From: SAR86 cluster bacterium AG-313-N18
Lineage (GTDB): Bacteria > Pseudomonadota > Gammaproteobacteria > Magnimaribacterales > D2472
Assembly: GCA_003283765.1 (NCBI GenBank)
Contig: QBVY01000001.1
Span: 1-64,000 of the forward strand
Direction: 5' to 3'
DNA: 64,000 bases
Below are positions 10,903-21,549 of the stretch, in pieces. Position 1 is the stretch's first letter. The number at the start of each line of letters is the position of its first letter. The translations under genes were made by a program, and so were the position numbers. The notes below the pieces were generated by a model. The model was not told where the DNA came from. It worked only from the letters and a program-made list of their open reading frames with translations, and made no database searches.

Positions 10903-11891
10903 GCGCCATTTGCGGCAAGCTTGTTCATTAAAGCTCTATGAGAAAGAGCATCTTGAGCCAGAGGAATATTTTCTTCCTTGCCAAGCCAAGCTTTTAGAGA
11001 TGGTTGCTGTAAAGCTCTCCCATAAGAAAAGCTTAATTTCCATGGAAAACCACCAATCTTATTCATCGCATCCAAGTGAGCAGTTGCATCAATATCAGAT
11101 TGACCGCCTGAAAGAAAAGTTATACCTGGAAGATCTGAAGGGACATTCTCACTAAGACATTTAACAGTCATCTCAGCTACCTCTTGCACTGATGCTTGAC
11201 TCTCTGCAGTTGATCCAGAGGTCACCATATTTGGTTTTAGGATAGTGCCAGCAATATTCACTCCTTCTTGATCTAAACATTGAAAAAGTGATCTTAAAGA
11301 TTTACTAGTTACCTCGTAGCACTTATCAATTGTATGACTTCCATCCATTAAAACTTCTGGCTCTACCATAGGAACCATATTATTACTTTGAACAATCTTC
11401 GCGTATTTTGCTAATGCTTGCATGTTTGCTTCAATGCACTCATCTGTTGGCAAACTCTCAGATATTTTAATAACTGCTCGCCACTTGGTAAATTTTGCTC
11501 CTAATGAAACATACTCCTTGCATCTCTCATCAAGCCCATCCAAGCCTTGGGTTACGGTTTCCTCGAGAGAATATTCTAATGGAGCTAGACCTTTATCAAC
11601 CTTAATGCCAGGCAAGGCTCCTTGATTTTTAATTAATTCAACTAATGGCGTGCCATCTTCGGCATTCTGTCTAATTGTTTCATCAAATAGGATTACGCCA
11701 CCAATATTATCTTGCATGCCGCTAGCTCTAAAAAGCATTTCTCTATAATTACGTCTGTTAATTTCTGTAGATTCAACACCTATAGAATCAAAACGCTTAC
11801 CGCAAGTTGGGTTACTCTCATCAGCTGCAAGAATTCCTTTACCATCTGAGACGATATAATTAGCTATTTCTTCTAGTGTATTTAATGACAT
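10878..11891 (-). CDS. Fructose-bisphosphate aldolase, class I (eukaryote-like family)
   Basis: GILAADESNPTCGKRFDSIG, Schiff-base region GTILKPNMVT, FLSGGQSDIDAT. Confidence 0.95.
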   Translation of the reverse strand: MSLNTLEEIANYIVSDGKGILAADESNPTCGKRFDSIGVESTEINRRNYREMLFRASGMQDNIGGVILFDETIRQNAEDGTPLVELIKNQGALPGIKVDKGLAPLEYSLEETVTQGLDGLDERCKEYVSLGAKFTKWRAVIKISESLPTDECIEANMQALAKYAKIVQSNNMVPMVEPEVLMDGSHTIDKCYEVTSKSLRSLFQCLDQEGVNIAGTILKPNMVTSGSTAESQASVQEVAEMTVKCLSENVPSDLPGITFLSGGQSDIDATAHLDAMNKIGGFPWKLSFSYGRALQQPSLKAWLGKEENIPLAQDALSHRALMNKLAANGAWNTSLEN

Positions 11892-11904
11892 GGTTCTCTC
11901 CTAT

Positions 11905-13041
11905 TCAAAATTTAAAACCTAAAGCAGACAATGATGGTAGCGCTTTTCCCTCCATGAATTCAAGAAAAGCGCCACCGCCAGTTGAACAATATGAAATCTT
12001 ACTCTTGTCTATAAACATTTTAATGGCAAGAAGAGTTTCCCCCCCTCCTGCCAAACTATAGGCATTTGAGGATGCAATTGCCACAGCAAGTTGTTGAGTG
12101 CCTTGTGAGAAAAGTTTTTGCTCAAATACACCAACAGGTCCATTCCAAATAATTTTTTTTGCCTCCGCAATTTTTTCGAAGGCTTTTGGGCTTAGAATTT
12201 GATCAAGTATCATCTCATCATCTTGAACCGCATCAACACTACAGACTCTTGATTCACTTGATTCAATGCTTTTACTTACCACCACCTCTTCTGGCAATAA
12301 TATTTTTTTAGTTGCAAGCAAATCCTTAGCATGCTCCATCATAGAGTCCTCACAAAGTGAGGTTCCTACGTTATTTCCGCTCGCTTTTAAAAAAGTATTT
12401 GTAATGCCTCCTCCAGTTAACACTTCATTGGAGACATGTAAAAGACTTTTAATTACCTCTAATTTTGAAGACACTTTTGAACCTCCGACAATAGATAAGG
12501 TTGGCGTTTCTTTGGAGTCCATTGCTTTTATTAATGCATTTGTCTCCTCTTCTAATAAAAGTCCAGCACAAGAAGCTTCAGATGAGTTTATTGCACCAAA
12601 AGTTGATGCATGAGAACGATGAGATGTTCCAAAAGCGTCAAAAATGTATACATCAGCTAGGTCAGAAAGTTGGCTGGAAAGATCGGGATCATTATCTACC
12701 TCGCCTGACAAAAATCGAATATTTTCAACCAAAGAAATGTCATTATCAAAATTAACATCTTTCAAGGTTTGAAATAATGGGACCCGTGTATTAAAAATTT
12801 CCTCAAGCCTTTTGGCCACAGGAAACAATGAAAATTTTTCATCATGAATTCCTGGCTCAGGCCTGCCAAAATGTGAAATTAAAACTGTTTTTGAGTTTTG
12901 TTTTTTAAGGTAAAGCAGGGTTTGAGTGATTGCAAGAATTCTAGTGTCGTCCAAAACCTTGCCATCTTTTACAGGAACATTTAAATCAACTCTTAGAGCA
13001 ACTGTCTTATTAAAGACATCTGTATCACCCAATTTCCTCAT
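11905..13041 (-). CDS. pgk: Phosphoglycerate kinase
   Basis: VALRVDLNVPVKDG, LISHFGRP, GGSKVSSK, AGGGETL. Confidence 0.96.
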   Translation of the reverse strand: MRKLGDTDVFNKTVALRVDLNVPVKDGKVLDDTRILAITQTLLYLKKQNSKTVLISHFGRPEPGIHDEKFSLFPVAKRLEEIFNTRVPLFQTLKDVNFDNDISLVENIRFLSGEVDNDPDLSSQLSDLADVYIFDAFGTSHRSHASTFGAINSSEASCAGLLLEEETNALIKAMDSKETPTLSIVGGSKVSSKLEVIKSLLHVSNEVLTGGGITNTFLKASGNNVGTSLCEDSMMEHAKDLLATKKILLPEEVVVSKSIESSESRVCSVDAVQDDEMILDQILSPKAFEKIAEAKKIIWNGPVGVFEQKLFSQGTQQLAVAIASSNAYSLAGGGETLLAIKMFIDKSKISYCSTGGGAFLEFMEGKALPSLSALGFKF

Positions 13042-15029
13042 TTTGACAGTAATTTTTTTGCTTGGGTGATTATATTGTTTTCTGTAAAACCAAACTTTAC
13101 CATCAACTCACTTGCTGGAGCACTTTCACCGAAGGTATTCATGCCAATAACAGTATCAGCAAGATTAACCAAACCATGCCAAGAATCAGGATGCAGGGCT
13201 TCTACAATCAGTTTCGGTATCATGGGGTCAACAACGCTATCTCTATATACCTTATCCTGTTGATAAAACTTATCAAGGCATGGCATGGACACTACATTTA
13301 CCTTAAACCCTTCTTCTTTGATTGATTTGGCAGCAGCAACAATTAATTTAACCTCACTGCCAGATGCTATTAACGTAATATCAGCATTGTCCTCATAAGA
13401 AAGGAGATAGCCGCCATTTTCTATTTGACTAACTTGATCTTTTGTCCTTTGAATATGAGGTAAATTTTGTCTTGATAAAACAAGACTGTGCGGAGTCTTT
13501 GTCGAGGTTATTGCCTCTCTCCATCCTACGGCAGTCTCAATAAGATCTGCTGGCCTCCAATTATTTAAGTTTGGAGTTGCTCTAAGGGTCACAAGATGCT
13601 CAATTGGTTGATGAGTTGGGCCATCTTCTCCTAGCCCAATAGAATCATGGGTATAGACAAAAATATTTGGTATCTCCATGAGCGCTGCTAATCTAACAGC
13701 ATTTCGAGCATAATCCATGAACACTAAAAAAGTTCCGCCATAAGGTTTTATTCCACCATGTAAAAGCATCCCATTCATCATGGCTGTCATTCCAAACTCT
13801 CTCACTCCATAAAAAATGTGGTTTCCTTGCGGGTTATCAGGAAGCAATTCAGAGCTGGCTGATGAATAAGTATTATTTGATCCAGTAAGATCAGCTGATC
13901 CACCTACAAGCTCTGGCAATTGTTCACAAAAAAAGTTCAAGCAAATCTCTGAGGCTTTTCTGGTTGCTAAATCTTTTTGATCGCCTACAACCAACCCTTC
14001 AAGAAATTCTTCATAAAGTTTTTCAAAGTCATTGGGAAGGTCATTGTTGATTAATCGTTTTAGCTCATTAGAAAGCTCTGGATGCATTGTCGAGTATTCA
14101 TTCATTAGCGCATCCCATTCAGAGTTGTGCTTTAATCCGATTTCTTTGGCATCCCATTCAGATTTGATGTTCTCAGGAATATCAAAAGGGCTATGCTCCC
14201 ACTCCAGTTGATTTCTTGTTTTTGCAATCTCCTCATCGCCCAAAGGAGAGCCATGCACTCCAGATGTGCCTGCTTTATTTGGTGACCCAAACCCAATTTC
14301 AGTCTTACAACAAATTAAGGTAGGTCGGCTTGATTCCTCTTGAGCAGTTTTTATAGCCTCTAAAATTTGATCTACATTGTGGCCATCTACTTCTAGCACT
14401 TGCCAGTTATAGCTTTTAAATCTTTGAACGGTATTATCTGTGAACCAATTAGTTATCTCTCCATCAATTGAGATCCCATTTTGATCATAAAAACAAATTA
14501 ATTTGCCTAATCCATGGGTACCTGCAAAAGAACAAACCTCATGAGAAACTCCCTCCATTAAACAGCCATCACCAAGAAAGGTGTATGTATAGTGATCAAT
14601 TGGTTGTGGTCCATCTAATTGGTTAAATTTGCTTGCCAGCATCTTCTCAGCTAGTGCCATCCCTACTGCATTTCCAATGCCTTGACCCAAAGGGCCGGTT
14701 GTTGTTTCGACGCCTATCTCAAGATCTAATTCCGGGTGACCAGGAGTTTTAGAGCCTAATTGTCTAAAATTTTTTAAGTCTTCAATGCTCAGGTTATAGC
14801 CCGTTAAATAAAGCAAACTGTATAACAACATTGACCCATGACCATTTGATAAAACAAATCTATCTCGATTGAACCAATGAGGATTTTGTGGATTGTGTTT
14901 TAGGTTATATTTCCATAAAGCTACTGCAATGTCTGCCATGCCCATAGGCATTCCAGGATGACCGGATCTTGCTGCTTGAACAGCATCTATGGATAAAAAC
15001 CTAATAGCGTTAGCAAGTTCTTTGTGCAT
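13038..15029 (-). CDS. tkt: Transketolase
   Basis: SGHPGMPMGMADIA, LGDGCLMEG TPP motif, EDGPTHQPIEHL. Confidence 0.97.
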   Translation of the reverse strand: MHKELANAIRFLSIDAVQAARSGHPGMPMGMADIAVALWKYNLKHNPQNPHWFNRDRFVLSNGHGSMLLYSLLYLTGYNLSIEDLKNFRQLGSKTPGHPELDLEIGVETTTGPLGQGIGNAVGMALAEKMLASKFNQLDGPQPIDHYTYTFLGDGCLMEGVSHEVCSFAGTHGLGKLICFYDQNGISIDGEITNWFTDNTVQRFKSYNWQVLEVDGHNVDQILEAIKTAQEESSRPTLICCKTEIGFGSPNKAGTSGVHGSPLGDEEIAKTRNQLEWEHSPFDIPENIKSEWDAKEIGLKHNSEWDALMNEYSTMHPELSNELKRLINNDLPNDFEKLYEEFLEGLVVGDQKDLATRKASEICLNFFCEQLPELVGGSADLTGSNNTYSSASSELLPDNPQGNHIFYGVREFGMTAMMNGMLLHGGIKPYGGTFLVFMDYARNAVRLAALMEIPNIFVYTHDSIGLGEDGPTHQPIEHLVTLRATPNLNNWRPADLIETAVGWREAITSTKTPHSLVLSRQNLPHIQRTKDQVSQIENGGYLLSYEDNADITLIASGSEVKLIVAAAKSIKEEGFKVNVVSMPCLDKFYQQDKVYRDSVVDPMIPKLIVEALHPDSWHGLVNLADTVIGMNTFGESAPASELMVKFGFTENNIITQAKKLLSK

Positions 15030-15230
15030 GTTTGTGCAAATAGTTTAGGACATGATAATCATAATATGAGGTAGCAATTATTCATATATAAATTTGAGTT
15101 TATTTGCCAAAACAACTAAGATTCTACTTGAAAAGTGATTTGTTCCTGATTGCATGCTAAAACTGCTAAATAGGACGCCAATTTTTGGTGATAAATTAAA
15201 ATTTTACATAACTACGTCGATGAGGAAATT

Positions 15231-16385
15231 ATGAGCTATATCTTTACATCTGAATCAGTCTCTGGGGGTCATCCCGATAAAGTTTGCGATCAGATATCTG
15301 ATGCAATCTTGGATGCATACTTAGCAGAAGATCCTAACAGCAGAGTTGCTTGTGAAACCATGATTAAAAATAATATGGTTTTTATTGCTGGAGAAATTAC
15401 ATCTTTGGGTAGTCCGAACCTTGAGCCAGTTGTCAGAAAAACAATTAATGATATCGGTTATAACTCTGATGAGTATGGATTTAACGGCGATACCTGCAAG
15501 TTTACTAATCTCGTATTTGAGCAATCTCCAGATATATCTCAGGGTGTAACTGAGGGCGAGGGTGAAAATCTAGAACAAGGAGCCGGAGACCAGGGGCTAA
15601 TGTTTGGGTATGCCTGTACTGAAACAGATTCATTAATGCCTCTTCCAATCGATCTGTCCCACAGATTGGTAAAAAAACAAGCTGACGTTATGAAAAGTGG
15701 AGAAATTAAATGGCTTAGACCAGATGCAAAAAGTCAGGTAAGTGTGATTTATTCCGATGATGGTAAAACAATTGAGGGTCTATCTGCGGTTGTTCTCTCA
15801 ACTCAGCATGATGAAGATGTGACTCAAGAAGAAATTAAAGCTGAGGTGATGGATAAAATTATTAAGCCTATCGTCCCTGAAGAATGGATACTAGATTCTA
15901 CAAATATTTATATTAATCCAACAGGTAAATTTGTAATTGGTGGGCCTGTCGGGGACTGTGGTCTCACAGGAAGAAAGATAATTGTTGATACTTATGGTGG
16001 TATGGCTCGTCATGGAGGGGGCGCATTTTCTGGAAAAGATCCATCAAAAGTAGATAGGTCTGCTGCATATGCATCTAGGTATGTAGCTAAAAATATTGTG
16101 GCAGCCGGGCTTGCAGATTATTGTGAAATTCAAGTTTCATACGCTATTGGAGTTGCAAAACCAACATCAATTCATGTAGAAACTTTCAACAGTGAAAAAA
16201 TATCTAAAGAAGCAATAGTAAAGATAGTTGAGGAAGAGTTTGATTTAAGACCTAAAAGCTTGATTGATATGCTGGATCTTAAGCGACCTATTTATCTCCC
16301 AACCGCAGCATATGGGCACTTTGGAAGATCTGATATTGATCTAACTTGGGAAAAAACAGATAAAGCAGATCAGATTTCACAATAA
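15231..16385 (+). CDS. metK: S-adenosylmethionine synthase
   Basis: [54 protein letters not shown]. Confidence 0.98.
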   Translation: MSYIFTSESVSGGHPDKVCDQISDAILDAYLAEDPNSRVACETMIKNNMVFIAGEITSLGSPNLEPVVRKTINDIGYNSDEYGFNGDTCKFTNLVFEQSPDISQGVTEGEGENLEQGAGDQGLMFGYACTETDSLMPLPIDLSHRLVKKQADVMKSGEIKWLRPDAKSQVSVIYSDDGKTIEGLSAVVLSTQHDEDVTQEEIKAEVMDKIIKPIVPEEWILDSTNIYINPTGKFVIGGPVGDCGLTGRKIIVDTYGGMARHGGGAFSGKDPSKVDRSAAYASRYVAKNIVAAGLADYCEIQVSYAIGVAKPTSIHVETFNSEKISKEAIVKIVEEEFDLRPKSLIDMLDLKRPIYLPTAAYGHFGRSDIDLTWEKTDKADQISQ

Positions 16386-16467
16386 AATCTAATTTAACAA
16401 CTTAAGAATGCATTTTCGCAATTATTTTATGTAGAATGCAGACTATAAATTTACTGGAGTAAATATA

Positions 16468-17862
16468 ATGGAAAATGATTATAAAGTAGCGGATATGAGC
16501 CTAGCAGATTTTGGCAGAAGAGAGATCTCATTAGCTGAAAATGAAATGCCTGCATTAATGGCTTTGAGAACTAAATACAAGGATGCTCAACCTCTAAGGG
16601 GTGCAAAAGTTATGGGCTGTATTCATATGACCATTCAAACAGCTGTATTAATAGAAACTCTAGTAGATCTTGGCGCAGATGTTAGATGGTCTGGATGTAA
16701 TATTTTCTCAACACAAGACCATGCAGCTGCAGCAATTGCCGCAGCTGGAATTCCTGTCTTTGCATGGAAAGGGCAAACTGATGAAGAGTTTGACTGGTGT
16801 ATTGAGCAAACAATCGTTCAGGATGGCAAGCCATGGGATGCGAATATGATCCTGGATGATGGCGGTGACTTAACACATATGGTTCACACTAAATTTCCAG
16901 ACATGCTCGAAACTATTCATGGTATTTCTGAAGAAACTACAACTGGAGTTCATAGGCTTAAAGCTATGCTTGAAAGCAACAGCCTAAAAGTGCCAGCAAT
17001 TAATGTAAATGACTCTGTAACTAAGTCTAAAAATGATAATAAGTATGGATGCAGACACAGTTTAAATGACGCAATCAAAAGAGGAACTGATATGTTTCTC
17101 TCTTCAAAGAAAGCATTGGTCATTGGATATGGAGATGTTGGCAAAGGGTCTGCTCTTAGTCTTGCTCAAGAGGGAATGATTGTAAGGGTGGTTGAATCCG
17201 ATCCAATATGCGCTATGCAAGCTTGCATGGATGGGTTTGAGGTTGTTTCAACTTACAATAATGGCGTTGTGACAAGAGATGTAAAAGACATTAACCTAGG
17301 CATACTTGAAGATACTGACTTAATTGTAACTACTACTGGAAATGTAAATGTATGCGATGAAGCGATGTTACGATCAGTAAAAAATACTGCTGTGATATGC
17401 AACATAGGTCACTTTGATAATGAAATTGACACTCAGTTCATGCGAGATAAGTGGTATTGGGAAGAAATCAAACCTCAAGTTCATAGAGTATTTAGGGACA
17501 CTTCTCCATCAGAAAATCCGGACCTGCAAAGTAAAAACTATATTATTCTTTTAGCCGAGGGCAGGCTTGTTAACCTGGGAAATGCAACAGGCCATCCAAG
17601 CAGAATCATGGATGGATCATTTGCTAATCAAGTTTTAGCGCAAATGTATCTATATGAACAAGGCTTTGCAAATGTTAATGATGCAGATAAGCAAAAAGAA
17701 ATGCTGACGGTTAAGGTTCTTCCTAAAAAATTAGATGAAGAAGTTGCGGAGCTCATGGTTCAAGGCTTTGGAGGCACAATAACAAAATTAACAGGTGAGC
17801 AGGCTGAGTATATTAATGTGCCTGTTGATGGGCCTTTTAAAGAGGAAGAGTACAAATACTAA
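16468..17862 (+). CDS. ahcY: Adenosylhomocysteinase
   Basis: [44 protein letters not shown]-terminal [13 protein letters not shown]. Confidence 0.98.
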   Translation: MENDYKVADMSLADFGRREISLAENEMPALMALRTKYKDAQPLRGAKVMGCIHMTIQTAVLIETLVDLGADVRWSGCNIFSTQDHAAAAIAAAGIPVFAWKGQTDEEFDWCIEQTIVQDGKPWDANMILDDGGDLTHMVHTKFPDMLETIHGISEETTTGVHRLKAMLESNSLKVPAINVNDSVTKSKNDNKYGCRHSLNDAIKRGTDMFLSSKKALVIGYGDVGKGSALSLAQEGMIVRVVESDPICAMQACMDGFEVVSTYNNGVVTRDVKDINLGILEDTDLIVTTTGNVNVCDEAMLRSVKNTAVICNIGHFDNEIDTQFMRDKWYWEEIKPQVHRVFRDTSPSENPDLQSKNYIILLAEGRLVNLGNATGHPSRIMDGSFANQVLAQMYLYEQGFANVNDADKQKEMLTVKVLPKKLDEEVAELMVQGFGGTITKLTGEQAEYINVPVDGPFKEEEYKY

Positions 17863-17897
17863 TCTAATTAGTTTTTTTCTAATAAATTACTCATAAT

Positions 17898-17930
17898 AGG
17901 CGGATGAAAGTTCGCCTTTTTTTCTTTTTA
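17898..17930 (+). terminator. Putative rho-independent terminator of ahcY, overlapping lptM start
   Basis: Stem AGGCG (17898-17902) / CGCCT (17913-17917), 10-nt loop, followed by TTTTTTTCTTTTT. Confidence 0.65.
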
Positions 17931-18005
17931 GTACTAGTTTCTTTTTTGGTTACAGGTTGCGGGATGAAAGCGCCAATACCATCTGAAACTCTCCTAAATA
18001 TTTAA
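17904..18005 (+). CDS. lptM: LptM (YifL)-like small lipoprotein, 33 aa
   Basis: Manual translation MKVRLFFFLVLVSFLVTGCGMKAPIPSETLLNI*; lipobox VTGC; directly upstream of lysA as in other gammaproteobacteria; below ORF-track size cutoff. Confidence 0.82.
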   Translation: MKVRLFFFLVLVSFLVTGCGMKAPIPSETLLNI

Positions 18006-18013
18006 ATCCCTTT

Positions 18014-19258
18014 ATGGATCATTTTCATTACAAAGAAGACGAACTGTTTGCTGAAGAAGTTGCATTAAACGATATAGCTGAAAAATATGGGACTCCAGCC
18101 TTTGTTTATAGTAAAGCTACACTTCAAAGACATGCCAAAGCATATATTGATTCGTTCAAGTCCATGAATGGGCTCGTGTGTTTTTCAGTAAAAGCATTAT
18201 CAAATATTTCAATTTTAAAAATCTTAAAAAATTCTGGCTGTGGATTTGATATCGTTTCTGGTGGTGAGCTTCATAGGGCACTTTTAGCTGGTGCAGATCC
18301 TAAAACAATAATTTTTTCAGGGGTTGGAAAATCAAAGACCGAAATGATAGCTGGCATTGAAAATGACATCCTCTCTTTTAATGTTGAGTCTGAGCAAGAG
18401 CTTGATCAGTTAGGAGTGGTTGCCGCAGAAATGAAAAAAATAGCTCCAGTAGCAATAAGATTTAATCCAAACGTTGATGCTGGCGTGCACGAATTTACAA
18501 AGACAGGAAGAAAATTTGACAAGTTTGGTGTAAGTATCGAAGCTGCTAAAGATCTTGTAAAAAAGTGCAATGAAAGCAATAGCCTTAAACTTGTAGGTTT
18601 AACTTGTCATATTGGATCACAAATCATGGAACTCAATGGCTTTGAAGAAGCGGCTAGCCAAGCTCTTGAGCTTTTAGTTGAGCTAGATAAACTGAATATT
18701 AATTTAGATTTTATAGACATGGGTGGTGGACTAGGTGTTAACTATGTGGGAGAGGAAACTGTTCAACCAATTGAATTAATTCAATGTTATGAAAAAATAT
18801 TTTCTGAAAGGAATGAAAGATTGATACTTGAACCAGGCCGCTCTATTTCAGCTAATGCTGGGGTTATGCTCACAAGGGTTGAATATAAGAAAAATGATTT
18901 TCTTATTGCTGATGCTGCCATGAATGACTTATTGCGACCTGCGCTCTATCAAGCCCATCATGATGTTTGGCCCATAACAAAAAAAAATGATGCTATGCAA
19001 TCCAACGTTAATCTTGTGGGTCCTATCTGTGAAACAGGAGACTTCTTAGCAAAAAATATTGAAAGCGAGAGCTCTACAGGAGATTTGTTGGCTGTTAAGA
19101 CTGTTGGCGCATATGGTTTTGTTATGAGCTCAAACTACAATTCAAGACCTAGAGCTGCTGAAATTATTGTCGACAAAGATAAATTCTATTTAATAAGAAA
19201 AAGAGAGGACTACTCTTCTCTTACTGATCTTGAAGAGGGGTTAGATGCTCAAATTTAA
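18014..19258 (+). CDS. lysA: Diaminopimelate decarboxylase
   Basis: YGTPAFVYSKATL, FSVKALSN (PLP Lys), LEPGRSISANAG, GAYGFVMSSNYNSRPR. Confidence 0.97.
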   Translation: MDHFHYKEDELFAEEVALNDIAEKYGTPAFVYSKATLQRHAKAYIDSFKSMNGLVCFSVKALSNISILKILKNSGCGFDIVSGGELHRALLAGADPKTIIFSGVGKSKTEMIAGIENDILSFNVESEQELDQLGVVAAEMKKIAPVAIRFNPNVDAGVHEFTKTGRKFDKFGVSIEAAKDLVKKCNESNSLKLVGLTCHIGSQIMELNGFEEAASQALELLVELDKLNINLDFIDMGGGLGVNYVGEETVQPIELIQCYEKIFSERNERLILEPGRSISANAGVMLTRVEYKKNDFLIADAAMNDLLRPALYQAHHDVWPITKKNDAMQSNVNLVGPICETGDFLAKNIESESSTGDLLAVKTVGAYGFVMSSNYNSRPRAAEIIVDKDKFYLIRKREDYSSLTDLEEGLDAQI

Positions 19259-20030
19259 AAAAATGCATGGGAATGGCAATGACTTTATTATTATAGAGAA
19301 TCTTACCCAAATGCATGCATTATCAAAATCTCAAATAATTAAGATGGGAGATAGAAAAAAGGGCCTTGGATTTGACCAGCTGATAACTATCAATCCACCA
19401 ATAAATTCTCAACATGATTTTTATGTAAAATTTTATAATTCAGATAGTTCTGAGGCTGACATGTGCATGAATGGAGTAAGATCTGTTGGAGCATTTCTTT
19501 GGGAGGCTCAGCTTGCCCCAAAGAAATCTCTATTATTGGGCACTAAATCAAAGCCTGTATTAATTAAACCAACGGGCTCTAAAAAAGTAAAAATTATCTT
19601 AGATTATCCGGTGCAAAAAGAAGTCTCAAAAGCAGAAGCACAGTTTTTAGGTAAGTGTGGTTTAAAAAAATATAAATTTATTGATGCTGGAAATAAGCAT
19701 TTAATAATAGAAACAAAAAAAGTTTTTTCTTTCGACCTGGATGGGCTGTCTTTAAAGCTTAGGAAAAGAAATTTTTTTAAAGATGTAAATATTTCATTAT
19801 TTTCCAAGCACTCAGAAAAGCTTGAGCTTAGAACCAATGAAGCAGGAGCAGGAGAAACCTTGTCATGTGGCTCGGCATCTGCAGCAACTGCGAGCTTTAA
19901 TATAAATGATGGGCTACCTGTAAGAATTATTTCTGCTGGAGGTCAACTGAGCCTCAGAAAAATAAATGATAAGCTTGAGATGACAGGACCAGCTGAATTT
20001 ATCTGTGAGGGAACATGGCTAAAAAACTAG
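19245..20030 (+). CDS. dapF: Diaminopimelate epimerase (divergent active-site motifs)
   Basis: KMHGNGNDFIII, YNSDSSEADMCMNGVRS, GAGETLSCGSASAA; follows lysA. Confidence 0.88.
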   Translation: MLKFKKMHGNGNDFIIIENLTQMHALSKSQIIKMGDRKKGLGFDQLITINPPINSQHDFYVKFYNSDSSEADMCMNGVRSVGAFLWEAQLAPKKSLLLGTKSKPVLIKPTGSKKVKIILDYPVQKEVSKAEAQFLGKCGLKKYKFIDAGNKHLIIETKKVFSFDLDGLSLKLRKRNFFKDVNISLFSKHSEKLELRTNEAGAGETLSCGSASAATASFNINDGLPVRIISAGGQLSLRKINDKLEMTGPAEFICEGTWLKN

Positions 20031-20644
20031 ACGCAAAAGAGGTCGAACTTTACTTGTTAGAAAATACTAATTTCTTTCTTTCAAGAGAATCTCTTGTGAG
20101 CGAGTTAAGCTTTAAGCATGATGCTGAAGGGGCAACTTCGTTGCTAGAGATGCAAGTACGCAAACTAAGAGATGAGCAATCAAGGCTTATGGATATGCTT
20201 TCAGGTTTTGTTTCAACTGGAAAAGAAAATGAAGAGTTATTCTTTAAATCAAAAAATCTTACCTTGTCATTAATTGCTTCTAATGACTTTGAAGAGGTGA
20301 AAAAAACCGTTGAATCATTCTTTGAAAAAAACTTTGAGGTTGATTCATGTTTTTTAGAGGCTCTCTCAGACCACGAATTAAAGGAACTTGAAAGTAAAAC
20401 TGGATTGGATATGAGTAAGAATGCAATTCACATGGGGCCTTTATCTAAAGAAAAAATGGATGCGTTCTTTTCATCTGAATCGGTTAAATCTGCGGTAATA
20501 AGTGTGATGAAATTAAAAGAAGGTTTTGCCCTGCTTAAAATGGGATCTCATGAACAGACTAAATACCTTGGTGATGGAGATACAACATTTATTGAGTACA
20601 TTCGAGATATTATTGTTAAAGTCCTTGAATCAAAAGAGGCATGA
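20015..20644 (+). CDS. DUF484 family protein
   Basis: Position between dapF and xerC; LLEMQVRKLRDEQSRL. Confidence 0.82.
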   Translation: MAKKLDAKEVELYLLENTNFFLSRESLVSELSFKHDAEGATSLLEMQVRKLRDEQSRLMDMLSGFVSTGKENEELFFKSKNLTLSLIASNDFEEVKKTVESFFEKNFEVDSCFLEALSDHELKELESKTGLDMSKNAIHMGPLSKEKMDAFFSSESVKSAVISVMKLKEGFALLKMGSHEQTKYLGDGDTTFIEYIRDIIVKVLESKEA

Positions 20645-21549
20645 ATGACAAAAAGTATTTTCTTTGCTCTTTGATTAATGATTATTTAGATTTTTCAGAA
20701 AATATTAAAGGTCTAAGCGACAACACAATCAACTCTTATCAAAGAGATTTAAATAAGTTTTCAAAATTTTTAGAGGCATCTGGTGTTAATGATTTTGAAA
20801 ATCTCACAGAAAAAATGTGTTCAGCATGGATTGCTGACCTTTTTCAACACAATGTTAGTGCGCGATCTATTCAAAGACATATATCTTCTGCTAAGGGATT
20901 TTTTAATTACTTAAAGAAGAGTGGTTTGGTGATAAATTCTCCATTTGAATTAATCAACTCGCCAAAATCTCCAAGCCATCTTCCAAATGTATTATCTCCC
21001 GAAGAGGTCTCTCAATTGCTTAATTTCATGCCTAAGAATGCTCAAGAAAAAAGAGACTTGGCAATCATTGAGCTTATTTACTCAAGTGGCCTGCGAGTCT
21101 CCGAAACCATCAATGTAAATTTAGGGGATTTTGAGGATAATAAAAATTTTTTAAGGGTATTGGGTAAAGGTTCTAAAACAAGACTTGTACCAGTTGGTCG
21201 CTATGCACAGAATGCCATTAATGATTGGATGATTGAAAGAGAGAAGCTGGCCACTAAAGATGACTCTTTATTTGTAAACTTAAGAGGAAAAAGAATAACA
21301 ACAAGAAGTGTGCAAGAAAGGCTGAAAAATATTGCAATTATGCAGGGGCTGCCTCCTGTAAACCCGCATATGTTAAGGCATAGCTTTGCAACTCATTTAC
21401 TTGAATCAAGTGGAGATCTAAGAAGTATTCAAGAATTGCTTGGTCACAGCTCTTTGTCTACAACTCAAATATATACTAGGCTTGATTATCAACATCTAAT
21501 TAAAGTATATGAAAACTCTCACCCAAGAGCCCATAAAAAAAATGTCTAG
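20641..21549 (+). CDS. xerC: Tyrosine recombinase XerC
   Basis: YSSGLRVSE, PHMLRHSFATHLL, LGHSSLSTTQIYTRLD. Confidence 0.95.
   Translation: MNDKKYFLCSLINDYLDFSENIKGLSDNTINSYQRDLNKFSKFLEASGVNDFENLTEKMCSAWIADLFQHNVSARSIQRHISSAKGFFNYLKKSGLVINSPFELINSPKSPSHLPNVLSPEEVSQLLNFMPKNAQEKRDLAIIELIYSSGLRVSETINVNLGDFEDNKNFLRVLGKGSKTRLVPVGRYAQNAINDWMIEREKLATKDDSLFVNLRGKRITTRSVQERLKNIAIMQGLPPVNPHMLRHSFATHLLESSGDLRSIQELLGHSSLSTTQIYTRLDYQHLIKVYENSHPRAHKKNV

Noticed and set aside
12266-12613. 115-aa + strand ORF inside pgk
   Set aside because: Antisense shadow of the well-supported pgk gene; low-complexity translation with no recognisable domain
16386-16467. Possible SAH riboswitch upstream of ahcY
   Set aside because: The 82-nt leader has only a weak TGCATT/AATGCA stem and none of the SAH riboswitch core elements I know
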